Made by a program: the position numbers and the translations under genes. Of a stretch of DNA of 64,000 bases, positions 44,421 through 52,769 are shown piece after piece. The DNA lies in the NCBI RefSeq assembly GCF_039724765.1, contig NZ_CP155731.1, positions 1 to 64,000 on the forward strand, in the 5' to 3' direction. Each line of letters begins with the position of its first letter. The first letter of the stretch is position 1. The DNA is from Sagittula stellata E-37. Lineage in GTDB: Bacteria > Pseudomonadota > Alphaproteobacteria > Rhodobacterales > Rhodobacteraceae. The notes beneath the pieces are model-generated. The model was given only the letters and a program-made list of their open reading frames with translations. It had not been told where the DNA came from and made no database searches.

Positions 44421-45659
44421 ATGAGGAACACGGACCCCGGCCAAAGCCATGCCGCCAGCCCTGAGGCCGCGCGCGCGAAACCGGCAAGGCTCGTCTGGGA
44501 GGATCCCTTTCTGATCGACTCGATGCTGAGCGAAGAAGAGCGGATGATCCGCGACACGGCCCACGCCTACTGTCAGGAAAAGCTCAAACCCCGCGCGCTG
44601 CTGGCCAACCGGAACGAAGTCTTCGACCGCGAGATAATGTCCGAGATGGGCGAACTTGGCCTGCTTGGCCCGACCCTGCCCGAAGACTACGGCTGCGTGG
44701 GCGCGAATTACGTGGCCTACGGGCTGATCGCGCGCGAGGTGGAGCGTGTCGATTCCGGCTATCGCTCGGCCATGTCTGTGCAAAGCTCGCTGGTGATGCA
44801 TCCGATCTTTGCCTATGGCACCGAAGAGCAGCGCCAAAAGTACCTGCCGAAACTCGCCAGCGGAGAGTTCGTCGGATGTTTCGGCCTGACCGAACCTGAC
44901 CACGGGTCCGATCCGGGGTCGATGATCACCCGCGCGGTCAAGGTCGACGGCGGATACAGGCTCAGCGGCGCGAAGAACTGGATTTCCAACAGCCCGATTG
45001 CCGATGTCTTCATCGTCTGGGCCAAGTCCGAGGCGCATGGCGGCAAGATCAAGGGGTTCGTCCTCGACAAGGGCGCCGACGGTTTGGCTGCGCCGAAGAT
45101 CGAGGGCAAGTTCTCGTTGCGTGCTTCGATCACCGGCATGATCATGATGGACGAGGTCTTTGTTCCCGAAGAGAACCTGCTGCCCCACGCCGAGGGTCTG
45201 GCCGGCCCATTCGGCTGTCTCAACCGCGCGCGCTATGGCATCGGTTGGGGCGCCATGGGCGCGGCAGAGGCCTGCTGGCACGCGGCCCGGACTTACACCA
45301 TGGACCGCAAGCAGTTCGGCAAACCGCTCGCCGCGACGCAGCTGATCCAGAAGAAGCTGGCCGACATGCAGACCGAGATTTCGCTTGGCCTGCTCGCAGC
45401 GCTGCGGCTGGGTCGCATGATGGACGCGCACGAAAACTCGGCCGAGCTCATAAGCCTGGTCAAGCGCAACAACTGCGGCAAGGCGCTCGCCATCGCGCGT
45501 GAGGCACGGGACATGCACGGCGGCAATGGCGTGTCGGACGAATACGGCGTCATCCAGCATGTGATGAACCTTGAAGCGGTCAACACCTACGAGGGGACGC
45601 ATGACGTGCACGCGCTGATCCTGGGCCGTGGCATTACGGGCCTGCAGGCGTTTCAATGA
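44421..45659 (+). CDS. gcdH: Glutaryl-CoA dehydrogenase-like acyl-CoA dehydrogenase
   Basis: FAD enzyme of 412 residues. After a short N-terminal extension it follows Gcd[69 protein letters not shown], and the C-terminal catalytic Glu in [20 protein letters not shown]. GcdH converts glutaryl-CoA to crotonyl-CoA by oxidation and decarboxylation, a common end of CoA-dependent ring degradation. The ATG at 44421 follows GGAGAC; an upstream ATG at 44334 lies before the MarR palindrome and is unlikely. Confidence 0.91.
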   Translation: MRNTDPGQSHAASPEAARAKPARLVWEDPFLIDSMLSEEERMIRDTAHAYCQEKLKPRALLANRNEVFDREIMSEMGELGLLGPTLPEDYGCVGANYVAYGLIAREVERVDSGYRSAMSVQSSLVMHPIFAYGTEEQRQKYLPKLASGEFVGCFGLTEPDHGSDPGSMITRAVKVDGGYRLSGAKNWISNSPIADVFIVWAKSEAHGGKIKGFVLDKGADGLAAPKIEGKFSLRASITGMIMMDEVFVPEENLLPHAEGLAGPFGCLNRARYGIGWGAMGAAEACWHAARTYTMDRKQFGKPLAATQLIQKKLADMQTEISLGLLAALRLGRMMDAHENSAELISLVKRNNCGKALAIAREARDMHGGNGVSDEYGVIQHVMNLEAVNTYEGTHDVHALILGRGITGLQAFQ

Positions 45660-45762
45660 CCGCTCACGGTCGGCGTCCTGCCCTTCCGCTTGCTTGCCTG
45701 CGCTGGCATCCTTCCGACGTGACCCTCTGGCCGCACGCGCCAGCCCACCGCAGGAGATTGAA

Positions 45763-47715
45763 ATGGTCGTAAGCCTGACCCGCGACGCGGATATCGCCAT
45801 CGTGACAATCGACAACCCGCCGGTGAACGCCGTAGGCCTTGCCGTGCGGCAGGGCCTATGGGACGCTGTCGAACGGACAGAGGCGGACGAGACAATCAGG
45901 GCGGTCGTGCTGGCCTGCGCCGGGCGCACCTTCATCGCAGGGGCGGATGTGACGGAGTTCGACCAAGCGCCGGTCGCACCCCACCTGCCCGACCTGCTTT
46001 TGCTGATCGAGCGCGCAACAAAGCCGTGGGTCGCTGCCGTGCACGGCACCGCCCTGGGCGGCGGTCTGGAAACTGCCATGGCCTGTCACCACCGGATCAT
46101 GGACGCGGGCGCCAAACTCGGGCTCCCCGAAGTGACGTTGGGCGTGATCCCCGGCGCGGGCGGCACGGTGCGCTTGCCCCGTCTCGTGGCTGCCGAGACC
46201 GCGCTTCAGATGATCACAACCGGCAAGCCGATCTCGGCGTCGGAGGCGGTGCAAGCGGGGCTTGCAGACGCCGTCGCGGTACAAGACGTCCTAGCCGAAG
46301 CCATCGATCTGGCGCGCACGGCCCCCGCGCCTACGCCGTTGCTGGACCGGGCGGCCCAAGCCCCCACGGACCCCGTCCTCTGGGACGCCGCTGCTGCGAA
46401 GATCCTGAAGAAGGCCGCCGGCCAGACCGCGCCGAAAGCCGCTGTCCAGGCTCTGCGCAACGCCTACGAAATGGACGCGCAGGCGGCGCTGGCCGCCGAG
46501 AGAGAGACCTTTCTGACGCTGCGCTCCGCCCCGCAATCCGCCGCACTGCGCCACATCTTTTTCGCCGAGCGCGCCACCGCGCGGGTCGACCGGATCAAAG
46601 GGGTCGCCCCTCGACCCCTGAACCGGATCGGCATCATAGGTGGCGGCACAATGGGCGCAGGGATTGCCGCGGCCTGCCTGCTGTCGGGCTATTCGGTGCA
46701 GATGATCGAGCGCGACGCAGATGCCGCAGAGGCCGGCAAGGCGCGCGTGTCCGGCACATTGGACGGCAGCCTGAAACGCGGGCTGATCTCGACTGAGCAA
46801 CACGACAGCATGACCCGGGCTTTTGCGGCTTCGGACAGTTACAGCGCCCTCGGCGACACCGATCTGGTGATCGAGGCCGTCTTCGAGGACATGGAGGTCA
46901 AGAAAAAGGTCTTTGCCCAAATTGAAGCCGCGGTGGGACCCGACGCCATCATCGCGACCAACACCTCTTACCTCGACGTGAATGAGATCGCAGCCAGCAC
47001 CGGCACGCCGTCCCGCGTGGTCGGCCTGCACTTCTTTTCGCCCGCGCATATCATGAAACTGCTGGAAATCGTGGTCCCGGACGGCGTCTCGGACCAGACT
47101 CTGGCCACCGCTGTGGCCTTTGCCAAGAGCCTGCGCAAGATCCCGGTTCTGGCCGGGGTCTGCGACGGTTTCATCGCGAACCGCATCATGTCCGCCTACC
47201 GGCGCGAGGCGGAATACATGATCGAGGACGGCGCCCTTCCATGGGAGGTCGACGCCGCAATGGTCGGTTTCGGCTTGCCCATGGGCATTTTCCAGATGGG
47301 CGATCTGGCCGGGCTGGACATCTCCTGGGCGATGCGCAAGCGGCAGGCGGCCACGCGCGACCCGGCCGAGCGCTACGTCGAGATCGGCGACAAGCTGTGC
47401 GAGATGGGGCGTTTCGGGCGCAAGACCGGGCGCGGGTACTACCTTTACGAGGACGGATCGAAGGGCACACCGGACCCCGAGGTCGAGGCCCTGATACTGG
47501 CCGAGTCCGCGCGCAAGGGTATCGACCGCCAGCCGATGACGGCCGAAGAGATCATGCGCCGCATCCTCGGCGCCATGCAGGCCGAAGGGCGGAAGATCCT
47601 CGCCGAAGGCATTGCGCGCTCTGCTGACGATATCGACGTGGTCATGGTGAATGCCTACGGCTTTCCGCGCTGGCGGGGCGGGCCGATGTACATGGCCGGG
47701 TCGACCGACGGCTGA
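45763..47715 (+). CDS. Bifunctional enoyl-CoA hydratase / 3-hydroxyacyl-CoA dehydrogenase (FadJ type)
   Basis: Multifunctional beta-oxidation protein of 650 residues, shorter than FadB. The crotonase domain (about 1-190) has VLACAGRTFIAGADVTEFD and HGTALGGGLETAMACHHRI, with the catalytic-Glu region LGLPEVTLGVIPGAGGT. The dehydrogenase domain begins near 285 with GIIGGGTMGAGIAAACLL and continues with NTSYLDVNEIA and VGLHFFSPAHIMKLLEIV. Start chosen at 45763 after AGGAGA; the frame is open further upstream without a ribosome site. It completes beta-oxidation of the CoA intermediates together with gcdH. Confidence 0.92.
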   Translation: MVVSLTRDADIAIVTIDNPPVNAVGLAVRQGLWDAVERTEADETIRAVVLACAGRTFIAGADVTEFDQAPVAPHLPDLLLLIERATKPWVAAVHGTALGGGLETAMACHHRIMDAGAKLGLPEVTLGVIPGAGGTVRLPRLVAAETALQMITTGKPISASEAVQAGLADAVAVQDVLAEAIDLARTAPAPTPLLDRAAQAPTDPVLWDAAAAKILKKAAGQTAPKAAVQALRNAYEMDAQAALAAERETFLTLRSAPQSAALRHIFFAERATARVDRIKGVAPRPLNRIGIIGGGTMGAGIAAACLLSGYSVQMIERDADAAEAGKARVSGTLDGSLKRGLISTEQHDSMTRAFAASDSYSALGDTDLVIEAVFEDMEVKKKVFAQIEAAVGPDAIIATNTSYLDVNEIAASTGTPSRVVGLHFFSPAHIMKLLEIVVPDGVSDQTLATAVAFAKSLRKIPVLAGVCDGFIANRIMSAYRREAEYMIEDGALPWEVDAAMVGFGLPMGIFQMGDLAGLDISWAMRKRQAATRDPAERYVEIGDKLCEMGRFGRKTGRGYYLYEDGSKGTPDPEVEALILAESARKGIDRQPMTAEEIMRRILGAMQAEGRKILAEGIARSADDIDVVMVNAYGFPRWRGGPMYMAGSTDG

Positions 47716-47731
47716 GGCGCGGCGCCTCAGC
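47711..47731. terminator. Palindrome spanning the stops of two convergent genes
   Basis: GCTGAGGCGC at 47711-47720 is mirrored at 47722-47731. The stop of the FadJ-type gene (TGA, 47713-47715) lies in one arm and the stop of the AraC gene (complement of 47727-47729) in the other. With a realistic loop it is an eight-base stem; no T-run is present. Confidence 0.45.
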
Positions 47732-48752
47732 GCGCTCCGGGCGACGGGTTGTTGCGCCAGTTGCGTGGGGTGGGGCCCATCACGTCGCGAAAGGCGCGGG
47801 TAAAGCTTGCGGTCTCGCCATAGCCCGCCCGCAGCGCGACCTCCAGCACGCTCAGGCGGGTCTCTGACAGCATCCGCGCCGCACGTTCGATCCGGTGCCG
47901 CCTGCCGAGGTCGCGAAACGTCGTCCCTTCGTCGCGCAACCGCCGCCCCAGCGTGGCCGGGCTGACGCCGAGTTGGCGGCAAACCGTTTCCAGTTCCGCG
48001 CCTCCGGGTTGTCCGGCGAGGACCTGCCGCACCTCCTCTGTCCAGGTCCCGATGGCGTGACTGCGCTGTGCGAGCAACTGGATGTAGTGCTGCATCAGCG
48101 CGACGAGGTTGGGATCGTGGCCCGGCGCGCGACGGGTCATGTCGACGGGCTGGAACCAGATCGCGTTCATTTCCTGATCGAAGAACACCGGCGCGCGGAA
48201 AACGGCCTCGTGTGCGCCCAACCGGGCGGGACGGGCGTGTTCGAACCAGACCTCGGACGGCGCATAGCCGGGCCCGAGCAGAAGGCGGATCAAGCGGTCC
48301 ACGTATCCCAGCGAGAACTCCACATCCTGACGGCGCGGCGTCAGGTCGTCGTCGGTGATCCGGTAACGTACATGCGGTGCCGGGCTGTCGTGCACATCGA
48401 AGGCGGTCGCATCCTGGATGGTGAAGACGCTGGACGACAGCGACCGGACGGCATGGGCCAGATCGGGCGAGGCAGCAAAGATATAGCCTGCTGGGCCCAC
48501 CAGTTCCGGACCCATGCCCGTCGACAGTTCCAGTCCGAAACTCTCGCGGCCCTGCGCCTCGGCGATCCGGTCGAAGAGCCTCAGGTAGGCGGCAAAGGGC
48601 ATGGTCCCACCTTCGTCCCTCAGGTCCGCCAGGTTCATTCCCTCGGCCGCAAGCAACGACTCGGCGTCGTCCAGCCGCGCCCCGTTCAGGATACCGCGCA
48701 GGATCTTTGTCTGAATCCGCCGGGCGCGCTCATATTCGCCTGTTTCAACCAT
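47727..48752 (-). CDS. AraC-family transcriptional regulator (OruR/ArgR-like N-terminus)
   Basis: Regulator of 341 residues with the Arabinose_bd-type N-terminal domain of amino-acid and amine responsive AraC proteins (RRIQTKILRGILNGARLDDAESLLAAEGMNLADLRDEGGTMPFAAYLRLFDRIAEAQGRESFGLELSTGM). The C-terminal helix-turn-helix pair reads LETVCRQLGVSPATLGRRLRDEGTTFRDLGRRHRIERAARML and LEVALRAGYGETASFTRAFRDVMGPTPRNWR. It is divergent from the glutamine-synthetase-like gene, and a strong inverted repeat lies in between. Confidence 0.88.
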   Translation of the reverse strand: MVETGEYERARRIQTKILRGILNGARLDDAESLLAAEGMNLADLRDEGGTMPFAAYLRLFDRIAEAQGRESFGLELSTGMGPELVGPAGYIFAASPDLAHAVRSLSSSVFTIQDATAFDVHDSPAPHVRYRITDDDLTPRRQDVEFSLGYVDRLIRLLLGPGYAPSEVWFEHARPARLGAHEAVFRAPVFFDQEMNAIWFQPVDMTRRAPGHDPNLVALMQHYIQLLAQRSHAIGTWTEEVRQVLAGQPGGAELETVCRQLGVSPATLGRRLRDEGTTFRDLGRRHRIERAARMLSETRLSVLEVALRAGYGETASFTRAFRDVMGPTPRNWRNNPSPGAR

Positions 48753-48776
48753 AGCATGACCTGAAACATCAAGAAA

Positions 48777-48822
48777 TTGACGTTATAAATCAAAATGTGA
48801 CCGGAAAAGGCCGTAACGTCAA
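48777..48822. promoter_or_regulatory. Long-spaced perfect inverted repeat, probable AraC operator
   Basis: TTGACGTTA at 48777-48785 is mirrored exactly by TAACGTCAA at 48814-48822, 28 bases apart, in the 119-base divergent spacer between the AraC gene and the ligase gene. Half-site centres are 37 bases apart. Confidence 0.55.
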
Positions 48823-48871
48823 GGCACGCGCAGAGCCTGATCCACAGGCCGATTGAACAGGGAACGACATC

Positions 48872-50200
48872 ATGAGTGAGACGCACAGCCGTTTCGCGAC
48901 CATCGCCATTGTCGACACGAACGGTTTGCTTCGTGGACAGAAGACGCGGGGCGCTGACATTTCGGGACTGCTTGAACAAGGGCCGGGCATGTCGCCCGTG
49001 CAACTGGCGCTGGACCCGACCGACGACATTCTGGACATGCCCGGTGTCACCGACGACACCGCCGACTTCCACGACGCGACCCTCGCCGTCGATGCGGCGA
49101 GCCTCAGGCATATCCCGTTCGAGCGGGACGAAGACAGCCCGCTGTATCTTGCCGAGTTCACCGGAGAGGCCGCCGCCTTTTGCCCCCGCGCCTTGCTGAG
49201 GAAGGTGCTGGGGCGCGTGCGGGACGCCGGGCTGCGCCCCAAGGTTGGCGTCGAGCTGGAATTCACACTGTTCGACGAGACACCCGCCAGTCTTGTTGCC
49301 AAGGGCTATGACGGTCTGACCACCGCGACGGCGCATCCCAGCCACGACCTGATCATCTATCAGGCTGCGCAATCGAGGTTCTATGCCGCCGTTGCCGACA
49401 TGTGCGGGCCGCTCAACATCGGGCTGGGCAAGATGCACGAAGAGATCGGCGGCGGCTTCATGGAATGCTGCATCTCGGCCACCGGCGCGCTGGAGGCCGC
49501 GGACCAGTCAGCCTTGCTCAAGAACTTCCTGCGGGTGCTGGCGATGGGTCAGGACAAGACCGTATGTTTCATGCCGCGCTGGTCGGAAGAGGCGGACAGC
49601 CAGTCGATGCATATCCATGTCTCGCTGGCGGATGCCGAGGGCGAGCCGGTGTTCTGGAACGCGCAGGCCCCCGACCGGATGAGCGACAGCTTCCGCCAGT
49701 TCATCGGCGGGATGCAGACCTATCTGCCCGCGCTCATGCTGATCTTTGCGCCGACGGTCAACGCGTGGCGCCGCTTTGCCCCCGGGACCTTTGCCCCGCC
49801 CGCCTTTTCCTGGGGTGTCGAGAACCGCACCACCGCCTTCCGCGTGGTCGGTCACGGCGCGCGCTCGCTGCGGGTGGAAAACCGCCTGCCCTGTTCAGAT
49901 GCGAACCCGCATCTTGTCATCGCGGCCACCCTCGCCGCCGGTCTGGCCGGCATCGAGGAGGGGCTGGAGCCAAGTGCCCCGACAAGGGGAAACGGTTATG
50001 TGCCGGGTGTGGCGCAGGGCCCTGCCCTGCCCGACGGCATGAACGCCGCAATCGAGGCGCTGCGCGGATCGAGCCTTGCCGCCGATTGGCTGTCGCCGCG
50101 CTTTGTCGAAACCTTCAGCGCCACCCGCGCCGATCAGGCCCGCAAGTTCGAGGGCAAGACCCTGATCGACGAACGCCGCCGCTTTTTCGAGCTGGGGTAA
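48872..50200 (+). CDS. Glutamine synthetase-like ligase (gamma-glutamyl-amide synthetase type)
   Basis: GS-fold ATP-dependent ligase of 442 residues. The N-terminal beta-grasp region (VDTNGLLRGQKTRGADI) is followed by the GS catalytic core: GVELEFTLFDE, LGKMHEEIGGGFMECCIS, the ATP-site SMHIHVSL and FSWGVENRTTAFRV. The NSYKRL motif of true GS reads VNAWRRF, so ammonia is unlikely to be the natural acceptor. Family members join glutamate to an amine: PuuA (putrescine), IpuC (isopropylamine), AtdA1/TdnQ (aniline). The amidotransferase gene three bases downstream supports such a gamma-glutamylation role. Confidence 0.87.
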   Translation: MSETHSRFATIAIVDTNGLLRGQKTRGADISGLLEQGPGMSPVQLALDPTDDILDMPGVTDDTADFHDATLAVDAASLRHIPFERDEDSPLYLAEFTGEAAAFCPRALLRKVLGRVRDAGLRPKVGVELEFTLFDETPASLVAKGYDGLTTATAHPSHDLIIYQAAQSRFYAAVADMCGPLNIGLGKMHEEIGGGFMECCISATGALEAADQSALLKNFLRVLAMGQDKTVCFMPRWSEEADSQSMHIHVSLADAEGEPVFWNAQAPDRMSDSFRQFIGGMQTYLPALMLIFAPTVNAWRRFAPGTFAPPAFSWGVENRTTAFRVVGHGARSLRVENRLPCSDANPHLVIAATLAAGLAGIEEGLEPSAPTRGNGYVPGVAQGPALPDGMNAAIEALRGSSLAADWLSPRFVETFSATRADQARKFEGKTLIDERRRFFELG

Positions 50201-50203
50201 GCC

Positions 50204-50917
50204 ATGAAGATCGGTATTCTCGAATGCGGTGAGAACCGCCCCGACTGGGCCCGCTTCGGGCGCTTCGCCGACTGGTTCCCGCCGCTTCTGGCTGAAGCGG
50301 GTCAGCCGTTCGACACCCGGTTCTATGCCGTGTGGCAAGGCGAATTGCCCGACAGCGCAGTTGAATGCGACGCCTGGCTGCTGACCGGCAGCCCGGCCAG
50401 TGTTCTGGACGATGCGCCGTGGCAGCGCGCGCTTTCGGACTTTCTTGCCCCGCTTGTCGGGCGCGTGCCGCTGATCGGGATCTGCTACGGGCACCAGCAT
50501 CTGCATCACATGCTGGGCGGGCGGGTCGAGGAGTGCCGCGACTGGGGCATCGGCGTCCACCATTACGACGTCACGGCCCTGCCCGACGGGGTCGAAGAGG
50601 ACGACGGCGGCGGCATCAGCCTGATTGCCCTGCACCACGATCAGGTGACGCACCCTGCCCCCGGAACCCGGGTTCTGGCCGGGTCGGCCTTTTGCCCCTA
50701 CGGCATCACGCAGATCGGCCCGCGTACGCTGACCATCCAGCTTCACCCCGAAATGGACCCGGCCTTCGCCGCCGAGGTCTACGACTTTGAACGCCAGAGG
50801 ATCGGCGAAGCCGCCACGGAGGCCGGGCTCGCCGCTCTGGATAGCCCGCGCCAGACCACGCGCGCCGCGCAGTGGATCATGGCGTTTCTCGCCCATGCAT
50901 CGGAGGACAGGACATGA
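50204..50917 (+). CDS. Class I glutamine amidotransferase / gamma-glutamyl hydrolase-like protein
   Basis: GATase1-fold protein of 237 residues. Catalytic triad: C94 in IGICYGHQHLHHMLGG, with H180 and E182 in TIQLHPEMD. No synthetase domain is attached and no biosynthetic partner is near, so it probably hydrolyses a gamma-glutamyl amide or, as proposed for AtdA2/TdnT in aniline breakdown, works with the GS-like ligase. Its stop overlaps the P450 start. Confidence 0.87.
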   Translation: MKIGILECGENRPDWARFGRFADWFPPLLAEAGQPFDTRFYAVWQGELPDSAVECDAWLLTGSPASVLDDAPWQRALSDFLAPLVGRVPLIGICYGHQHLHHMLGGRVEECRDWGIGVHHYDVTALPDGVEEDDGGGISLIALHHDQVTHPAPGTRVLAGSAFCPYGITQIGPRTLTIQLHPEMDPAFAAEVYDFERQRIGEAATEAGLAALDSPRQTTRAAQWIMAFLAHASEDRT

Positions 50918-52179
50918 CGACGACCGAACAGACCAGACCCCGGACCCGGATCGACCTTGCCGATGCGGGGTTGTGGCAGGACGGTCCGCCGCAGGCGGAA
51001 TTCGCCCGCCTGCGCGCCGAAACACCGGTCGCCTGGAACGAGCGCCACGACGGGCACCGCGGCTTCTGGGCGGTGACTCGCTACGATGACATCGTAGCCG
51101 TGTCCAAGGACACCGAGACCTATTCTTCGCGCAATGGCGTCATCTCGCTCGACGATTTCGACGACGCGCAGAACGACAAGCGGCGCACGCTGCTGGAAAT
51201 GGACCCGCCGCAACACGGCAAGATGCGGATGATCACCCTGCCCGGCTTTACCCGGCGCGGTGTCGGCGGGCTGGAGGCAGACGTGCGCAACCGCGTCGCC
51301 GCCCTGCTGGACGACCTGGCCGGCACGGGAAGCTTCGAGGCGGTCGAGACGCTGACCAAGCAGGTGCCGATCATCACGCTCTGCTCGCTCTTGGGTATTC
51401 CGACCGACCGGACCAAGGATTTGATCCGCTGGTCGGACATGCTGATTGGTTCGGACGATCCGGACTTCGTCGATCCGATCGTGGACCAGTATTCGGAGGC
51501 CGAGCGCCGGATGATGCCCTTCGGCCATCCCGCCGCGCTTCAGGCCTTCGAGATGGGGCGCGAGCTGGCCTCGGACCGACGCGCCAATCCGCGCGAGGAT
51601 GTGATCACGATGCTGGTGCAGGCGCAGGTGGACGGGCGTCCCCTGACCGAGGACGAATTCCTCAATTATTTCCTGATGCTGGTCGTGGCCGGCAACGAGA
51701 CCACGCGCCACACGATGAGCCACGGTCTGCGCGCTCTGGCCGATCATCCGGGCGAATGGGATCGTTTTCGGGCCGGGGGGATCAAGAGCCAGACCGCCAC
51801 GGACGAGATCCTGAGATGGGCCTCGCCCGTCCATTTCGTGCGCCGGATCGCAACGCGGAACATGGCACTGGCCGGCGCAGAGATCGCCACGGGGGACAAG
51901 GTCGCGATGTATTTCACGTCAGGCAATCGCGACGAGGCTCACTTCGATGCGCCCGACCGGTTCGACATCGGCCGCGCACGCAACCCGCACATGGCCTTCG
52001 GCAAGGGCGGGCCGCATTTCTGTCTTGGAAACTTCGTGGCCCAGTTGCAGATTCGCGTTTTGATCGAAGAACTGGCCACCCGCGTCGCCCGGATCGAAAC
52101 CACGGGGCGGGTGGACATCCTGCGCTCGAACCACATCCACGGGGTCAAGGCGCTGGATCTCGCGTTTCATTCCGCGTGA
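50914..52179 (+). CDS. Cytochrome P450
   Basis: Soluble bacterial P450 of 421 residues. The I-helix motif is LVVAGNETTRHTMSHG, the ExxR is in TDEILRWASPVHFVRRI, and the haem loop is MAFGKGGPHFCLGNFVAQLQ with the Cys ligand. This loop has one residue more than the FxxGxxxCxG consensus, a form seen in the CYP124/125/142 group of alkyl hydroxylases. The start overlaps the amidotransferase stop (ATGA); a frame from 50872 is out of context. No ferredoxin or reductase partner gene is adjacent, although the iacF-type reductase is nearby. Oxidation of the gamma-glutamylated substrate is the simplest role. Confidence 0.91.
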   Translation: MTTTEQTRPRTRIDLADAGLWQDGPPQAEFARLRAETPVAWNERHDGHRGFWAVTRYDDIVAVSKDTETYSSRNGVISLDDFDDAQNDKRRTLLEMDPPQHGKMRMITLPGFTRRGVGGLEADVRNRVAALLDDLAGTGSFEAVETLTKQVPIITLCSLLGIPTDRTKDLIRWSDMLIGSDDPDFVDPIVDQYSEAERRMMPFGHPAALQAFEMGRELASDRRANPREDVITMLVQAQVDGRPLTEDEFLNYFLMLVVAGNETTRHTMSHGLRALADHPGEWDRFRAGGIKSQTATDEILRWASPVHFVRRIATRNMALAGAEIATGDKVAMYFTSGNRDEAHFDAPDRFDIGRARNPHMAFGKGGPHFCLGNFVAQLQIRVLIEELATRVARIETTGRVDILRSNHIHGVKALDLAFHSA

Positions 52180-52498
52180 TCCGGGCGCAAAGGGCCGCCG
52201 CAATGCTCCGGCCCTTTGCACGGCGCGCAGCGGCGATGGTGTTCATGCACGCGGGGACACCGGCATGGACCGAGGTTTCTAGCACGATCTCGGGGATCTC
52301 TTCCCGGCTCACGCCGGTATTCATCGCCGCGCGCATCTGAAAGTCGAATTGGCCCGGCCCGCTCAAGCATATCCGAGAACGTATGGCTTAGGACCAAATC
52401 CGCAGCCTCTGGGTGGCACGCGTCCAGTTCCTTTGCCCCGGCTCAGGACGCTCCAGTTTGGCAAGCACACGGGTCAGACGATCGGATGTATCGCTCAT
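52180..52498 (-). pseudogene. Carboxymuconolactone decarboxylase family remnant
   Basis: A minus-strand relic in pieces. From an ATG at 52496-52498 the frame reads SDTSDRLTRVLAKLERPEPG, the usual opening of these proteins, then stops. A different frame gives HTFSDMLERAGP, and another gives FDFQMRAAMNTGVSREEIPE followed by IVLETSVHAGVPACMNTIAAARRAKG, the C-terminal half. The central catalytic stretch is deleted and at least two frameshifts are present. The 3' end runs into the P450 coding end. The family includes PcaC and CMD-like peroxidases; the original role is unknown. Confidence 0.65.
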
Positions 52499-52769
52499 GT
52501 GTCCACCCTTCATGCCTTCGTCGGTGCGGCGCGCGCCGGAAACCGGACGTTCGGCGCGGCCTGAAAATCGCGATGCGCGCGGTCAAGCCGGACCGTGCGC
52601 ACGTGTGTCGCTGCACCGGGTGGGTACACTTTGACTACAAGCTTGCCGTTTGCGGCACGGAGGGCAAGAGGCCCCCACGTGCACCAAACGCGCCGTTCGA
52701 TGGAACCGGGCATCCGGGCCGCGCCAAAACGCGGCGGAGCCACACAGGCCCGGCACAGGCCCGCGCGCC
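52499..52769. other. Spacer without a supported gene
   Basis: About 270 bases between the decarboxylase remnant and the TRAP DctM gene. The dctM frame's neighbour stays open on the minus strand to 52510 (ending in a run of basic and proline residues), but it has no start, ribosome site or family resemblance. No terminator with a T-run and no repeat could be identified. It is probably decayed sequence. Confidence 0.4.

Noticed and set aside
52510-52769. Extension of an open minus-strand frame beyond dctM as a possible small protein
   Set aside because: No start codon with ribosome site separate from the shifted dctM frame, basic/proline-rich low-complexity content, and no family match.
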